Origin: Mytilus trossulus
Taxonomy: Eukaryota; Mollusca; Bivalvia; Mytilida; Mytilidae
Reading direction: 5' to 3'
Length of the DNA: 64,000 bases
Assembly: GCF_036588685.1 (NCBI RefSeq)
Contig: NC_086376.1
Span: forward strand, 57,807,166-57,871,165
Shown: piece by piece, positions 25,251 through 38,058 of the stretch
Layout of the letters: each line of letters opens with the position of its first letter
How positions within the stretch are numbered: the stretch's first letter is position 1
Notes under the pieces: generated by a model
Database searches by the model: none
The model's input: the letters and a program-made list of their open reading frames with translations, nothing else
Told to the model about the DNA's origin: nothing
Made by a program: the position numbers and the translations under genes

Positions 25251-26839
25251 CTCCCCCTATACCTTTAGCCACTGAAGGAAAGGAAATACGCTTGATGAAC
25301 GCTACAACCCGAGGAAATTTTTATGCAGCATAAAAAGCATACAACATACGCCAACATCTGATTAATGTACTTGTTAACTATGTAACTGACAAATTGGTGC
25401 CGTTCATATCAATGAAATAGAATCCACTTGATATATGCGACCATTCTTTGATGAAATTAATATTACTTTGATTTTACACTTTTTAAAATCATTTCTAAGA
25501 CTATCAATTTTCAGATTCCATTTTCTAAACTTATGTTTCATTGTTCATGTTTTGTTTAAGAAATAATCCCTTCATGTCATGCTCTATGCTCATTTTAACA
25601 TGGGTAGGCATTATATTTGTCGATATTTTACACTGAGCGTTATTCTAGCCACTAATCTTGAGCCTATCTCTTTATTCAGATAACACCCTATATAGTAATT
25701 AAATTATACTAGTAATGTCATTCATAACTCTTAACAGACCAATTAACAGACCGGGTTTTATACATCCGACCCATTTAAAGACCATATTTTTATCAAAAAT
25801 TGATTTATGTCACCAAAAAACAGTTTTTCGTGTAGATTTTTCACATATTGATGTTAATATGGTAAACAAACATAATGCCATTCTTTTTTCGATGTTCAAA
25901 AGATTGCATGCAAGTAAACTCAACCAACTTGTCATTTTTGTGTACATTTTGTGAGTGTTAAATGTGTATAAATTTACTGATGAGTAACTCGCCTTTTCAT
26001 TTTATAGATCGTTTATTGAAGCTAGAAAAAAAAAATTACACCACTGGATTCAGTACTCCAAATCATTTTGTCAGACATGAATAGTTTTTATGATATAAAT
26101 ATAATTAAAAAGTTATACAATGAAACATAATGACCTTGCACTGATTTTCACGATAACACATAATTAACAGACTTTAGCCAACCCGATTAACAGACCCACC
26201 ACCGATATAGCCGCATACTCAATATAGATTAACCGACCTATCTCTCGGTTAGCCGAGTGTCGGCCGTGTTTTTGACATATTTTTGACATGTTTTTTTTCA
26301 GTATTTGGAAGTTTCAAACTGTTCCCTTTGCTCTGACGGTAGTGACAACAACTGTAGTTTCATATGATATTGGTTTCGCCTTTGTTAAGATTTTTTTTTC
26401 AAATGGAGATCTTAGATTTAAAAAAAATAATTAACGGACTTGGACTCGAACATTTGTCAATCTTGATAAAATCTTGATAAAATCATTAATGATATCATCC
26501 ATGTTTATGTTCGACAACGAGGGGACTTTGATATGTTTTGTGAAAATTGCAGTGTTGGACCTAAACCAACTATATTTCTTTTATTCATTAGTTATAAAAA
26601 ATCTATTTTTGTATATAAAATAAGGCCGTTTTTTTATGGGTTTTTTATGTGATTTTACACAAATAATGTTTGGTCCCTTTATAGCTTACTTTTCAGCAAC
26701 GAACCTATGATTGTTTTGACGAGAACGGCTTGTCATACTGACCTACTTCCTTCTTAGTCTGAGTTTTGCATCGATGGCAGTTTAAATTGACATAGTTAGT
26801 CATTTCAATGAAAAATAACCTATTAAAACTTTAAATAGA

Positions 26840-26992
26840 TAAAGGAAGATGTGGTATGAGTACCAATGAGACAAATCTCCATTCAAGTCACAATTTATAA
26901 AAGTAAATCATTGTAGATCAAGGTACTGGATTCAACACGGAGCCTAGGCTCACACTGAACAGCAAGATATAAAAGGCCCCCAAAATACAAGT
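26840..26992 (-). repeat. Dispersed repeat (TTGTCTCATTGG family), minus orientation
   Basis: Reads GATGTGGTATGAGTACCAATG then ends near ATAAAAGGCCCCCAAAATAC. It is the reverse of the + copies at 36955, 39898 and 40678. I recall this box from many mussel sequences. Confidence 0.6.
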
Positions 26993-27814
26993 GTAACACC
27001 ATATTTTCACTTGTTATATATATATGTTCTGGACCATATGAGTATTTGGACCATACGCGTATGGTCATGACTATATACGTATATTCATATGGTCCGACCA
27101 TACGCAAGACACAATTATCGTGTTGAATCACTACTAGACCCCGTATACGTAAAGTAACAAAACTTTCTTTCACAATATGTGCATTTATTTTTGACATCCG
27201 TTCTTCTGTTGATGAATTAGAGGTGTAGTAAGGCATGCATGAACGGTAGACATAAGGTCTATGACCGCTCACGACAGCGCCCTTGTAGGGTCTTGTCTTC
27301 GCTCCCTGTAAGCTCGGAGAACTAAAACACAAAAAGAACAAATTCAGGCCGGTTGGATTTTCTGTTTCTTAACAGTTCCTTTGTTTTGTTTTGTTTTTCA
27401 TTTTCTTTATAATTGTTTTTATGGCAAGGTCTGATATATAAAATTGATAATAGAAATGGGGAATGTGTCAAAGAGACAAAAACCCGACTAAAGAACAGAC
27501 AACAGCAGAAGGTTTATATATATAGTTGTACTGCGATAACCCGACAAGAATATGGAATTATTCAGTGAAGACATTTTTAAGTTAATAAACCAGAATAATC
27601 TCAAGCTGGTTATTTGCCAATTGAGTATATTTTAGTACTAGACGGAAACACCTCGACCTTCAGAGAAAGATGCAAACTTTACAACATTGTTCTATCTATC
27701 TATCTATCTTCATATTTCCGCACTCAGTCACAACTCTGACTATTACGTGCCGTTCTATGTATATATATAGGTAGTAATGGGATATTATGCATTTTATGCA
27801 ATACAAAAATAAGA

Positions 27815-27990
27815 TGAGCTATGGTTGCCAATAAGACAACTCTTCATCAAAGACCAAATGATGTAGAAGGCTCCCAACTTTAAAATATAGGTCACAGTGA
27901 GCAAAGCCCATACCGTCGCACCGTCGACTATAAAAGTCCCCGAAGTGACAAATGTTTGCTTGACACACCGACATGTGTGAACCATAAAAA
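27815..27990 (-). repeat. Dispersed repeat (TTGTCTCATTGG family), minus orientation
   Basis: GTTGCCAATAAGACAACTC and AGACCAAATGATG are followed by GAGCAAAGCCCATACCG and a TATAAAAGTCCCC end. It has the same block order as the copy at 28612. Confidence 0.65.
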
Positions 27991-28160
27991 AATGCATGTT
28001 ATAGTCAAGTGATAAAGCAACTTAAAGACAAAAATTAAAAAGTAAAACGGTAATATATGTTAACATACACATTGAACACTTCTAAATCATTCTTAAACTT
28101 AGTTTTTCAAACATCCAAAGCACATGCATTTGTCTCAGAATTTTGTTTCCCTACACTATT

Positions 28161-28212
28161 TACCTTAATATAACGGTATACAGGATATTTTTTTCAGAGA
28201 CAAGTGCCTGTG
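28161..28212. mobile_element. Half copy of the CACAGGCACTTGTCT MITE family
   Basis: TACCTTAATATAACGG...GAGACAAGTGCCTGTG matches one arm of the elements at 47069 and 58071. The partner arm is missing. Confidence 0.7.
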
Positions 28213-28611
28213 GTCCAAAGCATGCAAATTGTATTGGCAGAAATCAACGTGTCATACAGCTTCTATTCTGCTTTCCGCTCTGAAACTCGCATTTAGATTG
28301 TTTCATAGCGGAAAGTAGTTTTTTTAAAGTAATTATTATACAGATGACCAGTTTTATAGTTCAAAGTATATCATCCCCTTTTTAAATATTGATTATTATA
28401 CATTGTAGTTTGAATTTACCCAGTAAGAAAGGGGAACTCGTCGTAGTTCACCAATTTGTCTTAATTAAATTTCAAGTTATTATCCCTCGTCACGTCTTCT
28501 TTCGGAAGTACTCCAATATTTAAGATAGTTCGTAAGACATATTACAGAACTCGCATGCTTTATTTGCTGAATCGGATGAATTTTTAGGCATACACCTATA
28601 AAAAAAAAAAA

Positions 28612-28770
28612 AAAGATGTGGTATAATTGCCTATGAGACAACTCTCCACAAGAGACCAAATGACACAGAAATAAACAACTATAGGTCAACGTACGACCTT
28701 CAACAATGAGCAAAGCGCATACCGCATAATCAGCTATAAAGGGCCCCAAAATGAAAAATGTTAAACAAAT
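28612..28770 (-). repeat. Dispersed repeat (TTGTCTCATTGG family), minus orientation
   Basis: GATGTGGTATAATTGCC, GAGACAACTCTCCAC, CCTTCAACAATGAGCAAAG, then GGGCCCCAAAATG. It is a well-preserved copy in reverse orientation, preceded by a poly-A run. Confidence 0.7.
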
Positions 28771-31700
28771 TCATAACTAACGGCCTTATTTGATAGGCAT
28801 ATATGTTTTATCTTGTCGTTTCTTATCCTTTACTTTATCTTTTTTTCTTTTTTATTTCAAACAAGGAACCCGTCTTTAACATTTTTTACAAACTCATTAT
28901 AGTCCATTATTTTGAAAAATTTAAAACAGTGTCACACTGCATGACTCATAAGTGTCTCATAAGTCGTTTTTGATTGTTTTATGTGTATACATGTATATTT
29001 ATATAATGTTGTTTGTATTTATGTCAATCAATATGTGACACTTAATAAACTATTTACTTACTTACTTACATGACAATTTTCCCCGACATTTTGAAAAATG
29101 AGCGAAAATTATTAGCAAATAATCATGCTTTAAAAATTGAAATTAAAAAAAAATATGTACAAAAATTTGTAGACATTCTGAAAAAATGCCGGAAATTTGC
29201 AGACAGTTTACAAAATGCATGTACAGTAACATATACATATAGAAAGGTCATATTGTTCTTTTTAGATTTTCACATTTACTCCACCCGGAAAAAAAAATCA
29301 ATTGATTTTTGGACCAGTGGGTTACTCTCAGTTATTCTTAGGATATTTTAAAGAAAAAAAAGGTCTTTGTAACACAACAATGAATGTTGATGGCTGTTCC
29401 CATTGAAATTAAACAAATATACAAAAATAAAGTAAAAAGCAAGATAAGACAAGATAAAATAATTATAAAACATTTTTTTTTAAACTTTGAAGAATTTGTT
29501 CAAATTAAATATGGTTCTCAATTGTATATAATGTTTTTATTTGTTTTTTGTATTTTCTGATAGCTAACCGTCCAACATTATACATTCCAGGGAGAGACCG
29601 CCTCTTTAATTTCCCTGATGTAATGTTTTGACTGACTGCTTTAGGAGCTATCATTTACACTTTGTGGTCATTGAAAACATATTTGAATGGCTAGATAAAA
29701 ATGGAGATCTAATTACATTTGACCATTAACAATTGGTCCTGTTACGACTGTGTTAGATTGTATCTATTTTGACTTATCATAATGTACCATCTTAATCACC
29801 TAGTACTTTATAGAAATGTAGTCGTGTTGGTCATAACACCTATTTTAACTGTAATCATTTAAAGTCGGCATTGAGTAATTCATTTCGATAGAATCGTCAA
29901 CAAAGAAATTATAAATACTTTACTTTATTTGAGGGAAACACTAATGTTCTTTCTCGCCTATTCATATTTTGAGTATAACGAACGCATAAAATGCAAGCAG
30001 ATAGTTATAATCTTTATATTTTCCAACTTATAAACGTAATACTAAAAATAAATTAAAGACTGAAAGTATAATTATATACATAATACCTTAAATTATGTTA
30101 TATGAATTTAAGGCGCAATTACTACATAAGTAAGCCGCCTTCCAAAACCAATAACAACAATTTTCCAACTTATTTTTACGAGACTTCCTTTTCTTTACTA
30201 TTCCTACACAAACGTTTTTTTTCAACATTATATCGCTGTATGCATGACTTTGTAAATAACAGACATATTGTGGCAAATTTTATATATTGAAGGTAAAACT
30301 GACATATTTTTCGACTTTAATTTTAGGAGTATATAAAATTAAGGTCCGTATAATCTTGTACTTTGACATTAAGATTACTTGAGAATACTACAATATTTAT
30401 TTTTTTCCTTCCAATTTCTCACTTCCCACCCACAATATTGTAACTTAATTATCGTAATGGTAGCGCATCTTATTTACCCAACTCACAGCAATACACATAA
30501 ATGGAAGTTACTATAGTGCTTGCATTGACTTAATATTTGTTCAAAAGAATAGGGGTTTCATCCAAGATAAGTGTACCCATTCCCCCTAAATACACGAGTT
30601 TTCGAATACAGAGTGGTATATTTGTAGACATCGGCCACCTGGTTTTGTGACACGTGTTTTTTTATGCTGAACTATCTTCAACTATAAAAATTGTAACTTT
30701 CTTTGACTTTCAAAGTTCGTTGAAAAGTTTGGCTACATGATTTTTTACATTGCTTTTACGCCCCAAATTAATATCAAATCGTTACTAAATGCACATTCAA
30801 AGATTTTCTTAAACCAGAAGTCACTTTGAATAGAAGTTAATTTGTCAGTTTCTCTTTACTAAACTGTGGTCTTTTTCTGCTTTTACCAGCATTGTTTGAA
30901 TGAGGGAAAGTACGACTTAGATACAATAATAGTTCCCACCATATGCCAAACAGATAGTCTTACACTGCGATAATTATACCCGTCTTATTTGTACCTCGTC
31001 AAATAAATCTGCTGCTAAAATTAAATAAGATAATGACAGGCTTTAGTACTGTCAACTTTCCTACAAGTACACTAAATTTAATTATTACATGTGCACAAAA
31101 ATCATTTATCATGACTTAGGACACTCCACCAGTGGTCAAATCTCTAACAAGCGATTGGTCATTTTCACTGTCATACCTTTATGGTCAGTTTAATACCTAT
31201 CAGTAGCTATATCATACAGATGATACTTATTAACGCCCTATTAAGATTAAACGCCCGTGGGTGTGATGGCAGATAAAGATACAAGTTATTAATCAGCGGT
31301 CACCATACCCTAAGAAAGTCGCGTTATCGCTTTCGTCATCGCGAGAGAAAACAGTCAATAATTGCTACCAATGATTATCGGTGCCTCATTCACTTGACTC
31401 CAATTTAACAAATGTTTCTCTACATCTTAAGACTAAATGTTTCAAGTTCAAACAATTAATTTTATCACGCAAATATCTTGTCCATCAATCTGGAACCAAT
31501 GTCGTGTTGACCAGAACCAATCCTTTGCTGACCATCTACACTTGACAAATATTATCACCACAAATAAGTTTGACATTCTTATTCGGTGTTTGGTATTCAG
31601 CTAACCTGCTGCTTCTGAATAGTATTTCCAAACATTCAAATTTGCATGCAATCGTTCATATCAAATCCTTAGCATAAAACTGTTCCAACAGACTTTAAGC

Positions 31701-31810
31701 AATCGGCTAATTACAACAGAAGATCTTTATGTCGGTTGAACCGACGGAAGTGCAGTTTATTTTAGAAACTAACTGATTTTTTCGAAGAAAGACTTTCCCA
31801 CGAGAGAGAA

Positions 31811-34663
31811 ATGGCAGACCAGGATAATGTAGAGAGGGTAAAAGGACACTCGTTTCTTATTGACAATATTTTAAGTAAAGACGACCGACCGGCAAAAAGT
31901 TCCAAGGACCAACACAGTACAAGAGAATGTCCGAACCAATCATCTGATTATAGTCCAATAAGCACGTTCGACCGAGTAACAAATTGTTCTACTGACCAAT
32001 ACAGTCCTAAAAGTAGGGACGATGGAACAACAAATAATTCCAATGACCAATACAGTCCAAGACTCGAAGAAATACAAGGTAGTTTAAATTTCTGGAAATA
32101 ATTTATCTTACATGGAAGCATAATGTGAAAAGAATAAAATAAATTCTGTTGAATAGAATTTCTATTTTTCGAAACTAATGCTTGATTTATGGATTGTATT
32201 TTATTATCGATTAATTTGTTAGTTATTTTATTTTTAAATAAGCTGTTAACTTTTTTCTGTCGATATAAGAAGCACTTTATAGATTGTTATTCCTGAACGT
32301 AAAGTTGTAATGACTTTTTGCGTTTAAGATTTTTATATTCAAACTACTTTCATTTATGCAAGGATCTTTAATATACGATAATATTTTTTGTTGTTTATTT
32401 CATACTCCGAAAAGACCATATGAATAGTTAAACATATCACAAAATATTCCGTCTATCATTAAAAAGTAAAAACTTGTTATTTCAACATGTTTACTTGTAT
32501 TCTTTTTTTTAAGTTCGTCTTGGTTATTCAAAACTGAAAAATGAATTAATTTTAATTCCCAAATATAAACTGTAATTTATAAAAAGAAGATTCTCTGCAT
32601 ATAGAAGAATGGCAAGTGTATTTCATTTTTGGTTAATACAATCATTTATTTAATGTCTTAATATAAACATTATAGCGACTATATTAATTTCAAATAAATC
32701 AAACATTGGGCCTACATCGGAAAGTATAACCGAAAGAAATTCCATTTATAATTTCCAATCTATACATTTTTTTCTTTTTATCCTTCGTGTTTATCAATTA
32801 TTTTTCAAGCATTTTATGTTTCAATTACATGGAATATGTTCTGAAAAAAAAGGCTGTTAACAACTTTACTAAAATAAGGAATAATTTGTTGTTTTTTAAA
32901 AATTCCTCCATAGTTTATAAACACTCAAGATTTATTTACGGAAAATAATTTTCTTCTAACTAAATTGATAAATTTGGAAGAAAATTATTTTCCGTAATAA
33001 ATCATCAACAGCATATGTCTTTCGTAGACAGGACCAGACTTGTGGCTATAGTTTGTCTTTGTTTCTAGATATATCTTAAATCATAATATGTAGTTATTAT
33101 TCCTTATGCATGTGTAAATGTTATTAATGAAAAAAGATTGTCTCGTGTTGTTAGAAATAATGAATGATAGAAACAATTAATATGTATTTGTCTTTGGAAT
33201 TTGCCGCATCAGGTTTGTTCAATTTTATTTCTATCTTTGTAATATATTTTTAGTTAAGAGATGAATTACTGGTCGTCCTCCGTGTTTTTTCTTCTTTTGA
33301 TAATGCAAATTAATACACCTGCAGTGCAATCGATTTATGTATCTGCGAAATGAAATTAAAAAGTACCTATTAATCCACATATTTTTTTAAGGAGAGACGG
33401 AGGAGAGTACATTACAGAGAAATTATAATATTTTTTTTTTAAATATTTGAAATTCCAAGAGTTAACAAAAATTTAACATTCCAAGATGAAACAAAAAATT
33501 AAACAGAACACGAGAAAACGGAGTTACATTCCTGATCATGGGGGTAAAAATATCGTGCTACAATTTCCATGTAGAGATACAACTTCGACGATTTGAACAT
33601 TGTTAGAAAACCGATATGCGCTAATCTATTTGATGAAATATGGTTAAATGAAAACAAAACACAAACACAAAAAAAAAAACCAACATCATATCTCTAAAAG
33701 TATTGCTTTAAATAGACTTTTCAACGGTTGAAAATGTTATAGCTAGATTTTCAGCTGAAATGATTTTATGTAATTAAGCCGACTAACCAAGCTTGACAAG
33801 AGACTGCATATACATGAGTTATATTTCTGGTTTGATATACTTCAAACAATCTATATATTTTATAAAGTGTGCATTTGTATCAGCTTGAAGTCATCCATAA
33901 AACACTGTAAATGTTAGACCACTGAAAAAAATATATTGTTGTGAAAATTTCAACGGATTGAGTTATTCGTCTTTGTAAACTTTACTAGTCCGCTCAAAAT
34001 TCATAATCGTTAAAACGAAGATGAATTTAAAAACTGTTAATAAAAAAGTCATGATCGAAATGGCTTAATATAGTTCGCCGTTTCATTATAAGATTTCAGG
34101 CAAATGAATTTTCGACAAAACAGAAATAAATAAAAGATACCAATACAACACATTGCCTTATATATATTATACGACAATAGGCAGTGACCAAACAAAACAT
34201 TAGTGAATACTATTAAACATGAAAAGGGTGACAAATTGTCTCATTTAAAAAAATTGCCTATAAAACATACACTTATTCACTTCTTGTACTTTCAGGTATA
34301 TGTAGTTGTTCGGAAGATAGCAGCAATGCCTCTCCAGACTGTCATTTGAAACTAAGACATAAGAAAAAAACGCGCACCGTGTTTTCCCGTCATCAAATAT
34401 TCTACCTTGAATCCGCATTTGAAATGAAGCGATATTTATCTAGTACAGAGAGATCAGAGATGGCAAGAACATTAAAACTAACAGAAACACAGGTTAAAGT
34501 CTGGTTTCAAAATCGACGAAATAAATGGAAATCACAAATGAGTGGACAGGATTCATATTCACCAGAAACGCCAATGTACCCTCCTTTCCCACCAATACCT
34601 GTAGATCCAAGAATTCAACAAAGACTTGCAATGTTGCATCATGTAGCACCATTTTATTATTGA
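31811..34663 (+). CDS. Hmx: Hmx-type homeobox transcription factor (2 exons)
   Basis: Exons 31811-32078 and 34296-34663, joined by a phase-1 GT-AG intron of 2,217 bp (CAAG|GTAGTT ... TTTCAG|GT), give a 211-residue protein. It is a nuclear DNA-binding regulator; HMX (NK5/H6) proteins act in sensory and nervous-system development. The homeodomain is residues 112-171, beginning KKKTRTVFS with LESAF, MKRYLS and [16 protein letters not shown]; Asn51 and Trp48 of the recognition helix are present. The pattern TRTVFS/KRYLSS/LTETQVK is that of HMX rather than NK2 or Msx. The N-terminal FLIDNIL (15-21) resembles the short repressor-like motif of NK-class proteins. Residues 46-83 carry repeats ending YSP. 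The start is the first ATG of the open frame. AATAAA at 34794-34799 is a fitting 3' end. Confidence 0.9.
32929..33003. repeat. Inverted repeat in the Hmx intron
   Basis: Arms of about 27 bp (TTTACGGAAAATAATTTTC and its complement) flank a ~20-bp spacer. It could be a small MITE relic or an RNA hairpin; no target duplication is obvious. Confidence 0.7.
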
Positions 34664-34793
34664 AACACTTGACATTCTGTGTTATATGTTCATATTGTCA
34701 CATTATTATCACCATACACTAAATATGTAATTATATTATAGTTTTGTTGTGAGCTATGCCGATTCAAACAAAACTTAAACACGATTTTTTATA

Positions 34794-34799
34794 AATAAA
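34794..34799 (+). promoter_or_regulatory. Polyadenylation signal candidate for Hmx
   Basis: AATAAA 131 nt after the Hmx stop codon. Confidence 0.45.
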
Positions 34800-36404
34800 T
34801 TAAATCCTCGTCGTATTTTATAAACAAGATCTGTATTAATACATCTCTATATGAGGTGTTAATCTGATATATAAACACCTACATGACCTAAAGCATAAGA
34901 TATGTAGATGTCAACATACCGTGGTCTTCAGCATTACACAAGTGGTATCACTGGTTGTCTTTCGTTTTGATAGAATGCTGATAGTTTTAAAAGAAACCAC
35001 CAAAGATTGTTCAACATTCCAAATTTTTAGAATTTTGGATTTATAAGTGTACACAGAACAACAACCAATACAACCACTAAGATGGTACAACGCTACCACA
35101 ACAAAGCTCCTGACTTGAGACAGACACATTAACGTGTAGTTTTTTACTTCTTTTATTCAGTGAGCACTCGCCTTGTTTCATCAAATTAGTGGAATCACAA
35201 AAGAACAAAAGAAAAACATTTTAAACATTGATATCCTGAATTACTAAATATACTGAACTTTCAGGAAATTCAGGATACTGAACTAAGAGAATTGATCATT
35301 CAAAACGGAAAGTCCTTTTTTCAAACGGTCAAATCAAAAATATAAATACTAAAGTACATCAAACCAATCGGATTTGGATAGTAAGACAAAACAATACAAA
35401 TATTTGATCAAACGATTTTAAAACAACTGTCTTATTCCTTACTTAATGTTTCCGATTAAATCTAGTTTTAAGGTTAACTTAACCTCTCTTTCAAAGTTAT
35501 GGCAGTCGCATATATAATAATTCCAGCATATTTACAACATTGTGTGAGCAATGAATTTTAAACAGACTCAGTAGGTAAAATTGTCAGGTATTGAGATTAA
35601 ACAGTCAACGTGTTATAATCTTAATCACTATATTAAAAAAACTAAACCATTTTAACAAAGTAAAACTAAACGGCATTCCATGTTTCTTCATTTCCATGTA
35701 TCAAATCAATCACTCATTTCCATGTAAGTACTTTTAAATATGTTATGGTATCATTGTCTTCTAATTTCAGACTAGTATCAACCATGATACTTTGACAAAT
35801 TAGAATTATCGACAAACAAGAATTATGTGTCTGGCAAATCAGAAAAGGGTTCACACATTACTTGTTATTGTAAAGCTGCCGAACAAATTAATATGAAAAA
35901 AATTCTAGTAGTACTTACATCATGTGTACTGAGTCAGAGATCAGTGTAACATACATGTAGCTATTGCTTCGATGAACAAGAAAAAACGGATAAACAAACA
36001 TAGTGAATATTATAAAGTCTACATGTTTATTGCCATTTCACGAAGTAGTGTATTTTATAATGTCTCAATATAAAATTCTTGGACATAATATATAGTATTG
36101 TAGTCCCATAATGCCCATTCTGTTGGGTATAAAAGAGGGACGAAAGATACCAAAGGGACAGTCAAACTCATAAATCTAAAACAAACTGACAGCGCCATGG
36201 CTAAAAATTAACAAGACAAAAAGACAAACAATAGTACACATGACACAACATATAAAACTAAAGAATAGACAACACGAATATAAACTGTTTGATATTTTAG
36301 TCTTGGAAAAATTGATTGTTTATTAGTTTAAATATGTTTTATTAGATTTCAGTAACTGTGAGATCCTTTTGATCAGTTCTTTGTGTATTTTTGTCATTTT
36401 TGGG

Positions 36405-36520
36405 GGGTTTTGCTCATTGTTGAAAGCTTTATTGTTACCTTTAGATTTTTATATTTCATACTTTATTACTTTGGTTGATATTTGTCTCATTGGCAATCAA
36501 ACACATTTTTTTTTTATTAT
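36405..36520 (+). repeat. Diverged copy of the TTGTCTCATTGG family
   Basis: TTGCTCATTGTTGAAAGC ... TTTGTCTCATTGGCAATCAA; the middle is diverged relative to the 39898 copy. Confidence 0.55.
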
Positions 36521-36954
36521 GAATATGCATACAGAAACATACATCATGTGACACATAAAATAAAAGAAAATACAATATTCCATCTTAGCTTTTGTTGTTA
36601 CAAACTTAAACAAGTCCTGGTTAGATATGCATTGAAAATTGGCTCATCTTTAACCTGTTCCCTCAAAACTAATATTTAACTTAAAATAGTGTATTGATAT
36701 AGTATAAAAAAAATACCAATTGATTTTTTTAAAGAATTATACAACATTGTTTTTTTTTTATTTAATGCATTACTGACTAAGGGACACAACTCTAAAACAC
36801 TGTACACGAACTGTGACACATTTAAACTGCTGTATGTCAGAATAGTTTTTTGTTTATTGTTTTGTATATAAAACCAGGCATTAGTTTTTTCTTTGTTTTG
36901 AATTTGAATTGTTTTACTTTTGTTGTTTTGGGGCCATTCAAAGTTGACTATGTG

Positions 36955-37078
36955 TTATGGGTTTACTCCTTGTTGAAGGCTGTATGGTGTCCTATATAGG
37001 TTAATTGCTGTGTCATTTTGTATCTAGTCATCTAGTGGAGAGTTGTCTCATTGGCAATCATACCACATCTTCCTATTT
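36955..37078 (+). repeat. Dispersed repeat (TTGTCTCATTGG family)
   Basis: CTTGTTGAAGGCTGTATGG, TGTGTCATTTTG, GAGAGTTGTCTCATTGGC and ATCATACCACATCTTC appear in order. This is the sense copy of the family. Confidence 0.7.
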
Positions 37079-38058
37079 TTATAAAAACTCCTGTTTGCAA
37101 TCCTGATAATATGTTTAAATTTCATATTATTTCAGTGATGTAAATAATCTCTCATATCAAACTTGGGAAAACTTGTACACAAATTAATTGGTACAGTATC
37201 CCTAGAACTATGTTCCACTCCAATAAATGGATAGTACAGACAGCATACTATCATAATAAACACCAAACAAAAAATAGACATTAACATCCAATGGCTTTTA
37301 AGCAAATATATTGCATATGTTAACCATATACAAGAGCCAAAAGTTTACAGAAGTTTTGACAAAATTCCAGGTGTGAATCCAGCCATTTTAAAAAGGGGGG
37401 GGGGGGGGGGTTGGTCTGAACCCAGGATAAAGGGGGATGTTCAAGCTATATGTCCCCATTCAAAAGCTTTGATCGGACAAAAATAGGGGGTTCCAACCCC
37501 TGGAACCCCCACCCTGGATCCGTCAATGAATTCGGTTATATGAAGGATCTAAACTACTACTAGTGAGTGTTTATTGTTTCAAAGACATAACTATCCATAA
37601 GGGTCTAACACAGTTGGTGAAGATCTTAAAAGGCTTGAACTTGCAATTTTACTTAATCATCAATGTTGGGAAGGTTCTAATAAACTCTGCAAGAATAGAA
37701 ACAAACCAGGAAAAAAATCTGATATACTAGAATGTCTCCTTTTTCGTTGTTTTACAAATGTTAAATGATATTGGCAATATTTGCTGTCAAACATTGTAGT
37801 CAATATGATGGAATTCTATGTGACAGTCATACAAATGAGGTTTAACTACCTATTAAACTAGGTTTAATCCAACATTTTCTACATCAGGAAACTTGTACCA
37901 AGCAAGGAATATGATACCGGGTAGGTGTTTTCCAATCACTGGTGTGTTTAAGTCTTGATTTTTTGGGATTTTGTTTGCCATTTTACTCAATACATTTGAA
38001 GTCAATGGACCTGATCCAATGCTTATATGTGTGAACCAGATGCTCCGCAGGGCATAGC

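Larger units (their letters stand above)
24439..31810. other. Gene-poor stretch upstream of Hmx with dispersed repeats
   Basis: No gene recognised. It holds the repeat copies listed separately, an ATCT microsatellite near 27690-27711, and a short self-complementary cluster of GGACCATA/TATGGTC motifs at 27030-27105. The final ~1 kb before 31811 presumably holds Hmx regulatory DNA, but I see no distinctive promoter element. Confidence 0.5.
34800..38058. other. Intergenic repeats between Hmx and the 38059 element
   Basis: No gene recognised. It contains a GACTTGAGACAGACACAT repeat box near 35111-35130, an AGGGACGAAAGATACCAAAG repeat box near 36135-36155, two TTGTCTCATTGG-family copies, and a poly-G run near 37397-37410. 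Confidence 0.5.

Noticed and set aside
27030..27105. GGACCATA/TATGGTC cluster as a regulatory palindrome
   Set aside because: Short, imperfect and inside a repeat-derived region; nothing links it to a gene.
26895..27341. 148-residue minus-strand ORF, the second longest in the ORF set
   Set aside because: Its C-terminal half lies in a dispersed repeat and a self-complementary GGACCATA cluster. The upstream half has no family I recognise, and no splice partners were found.
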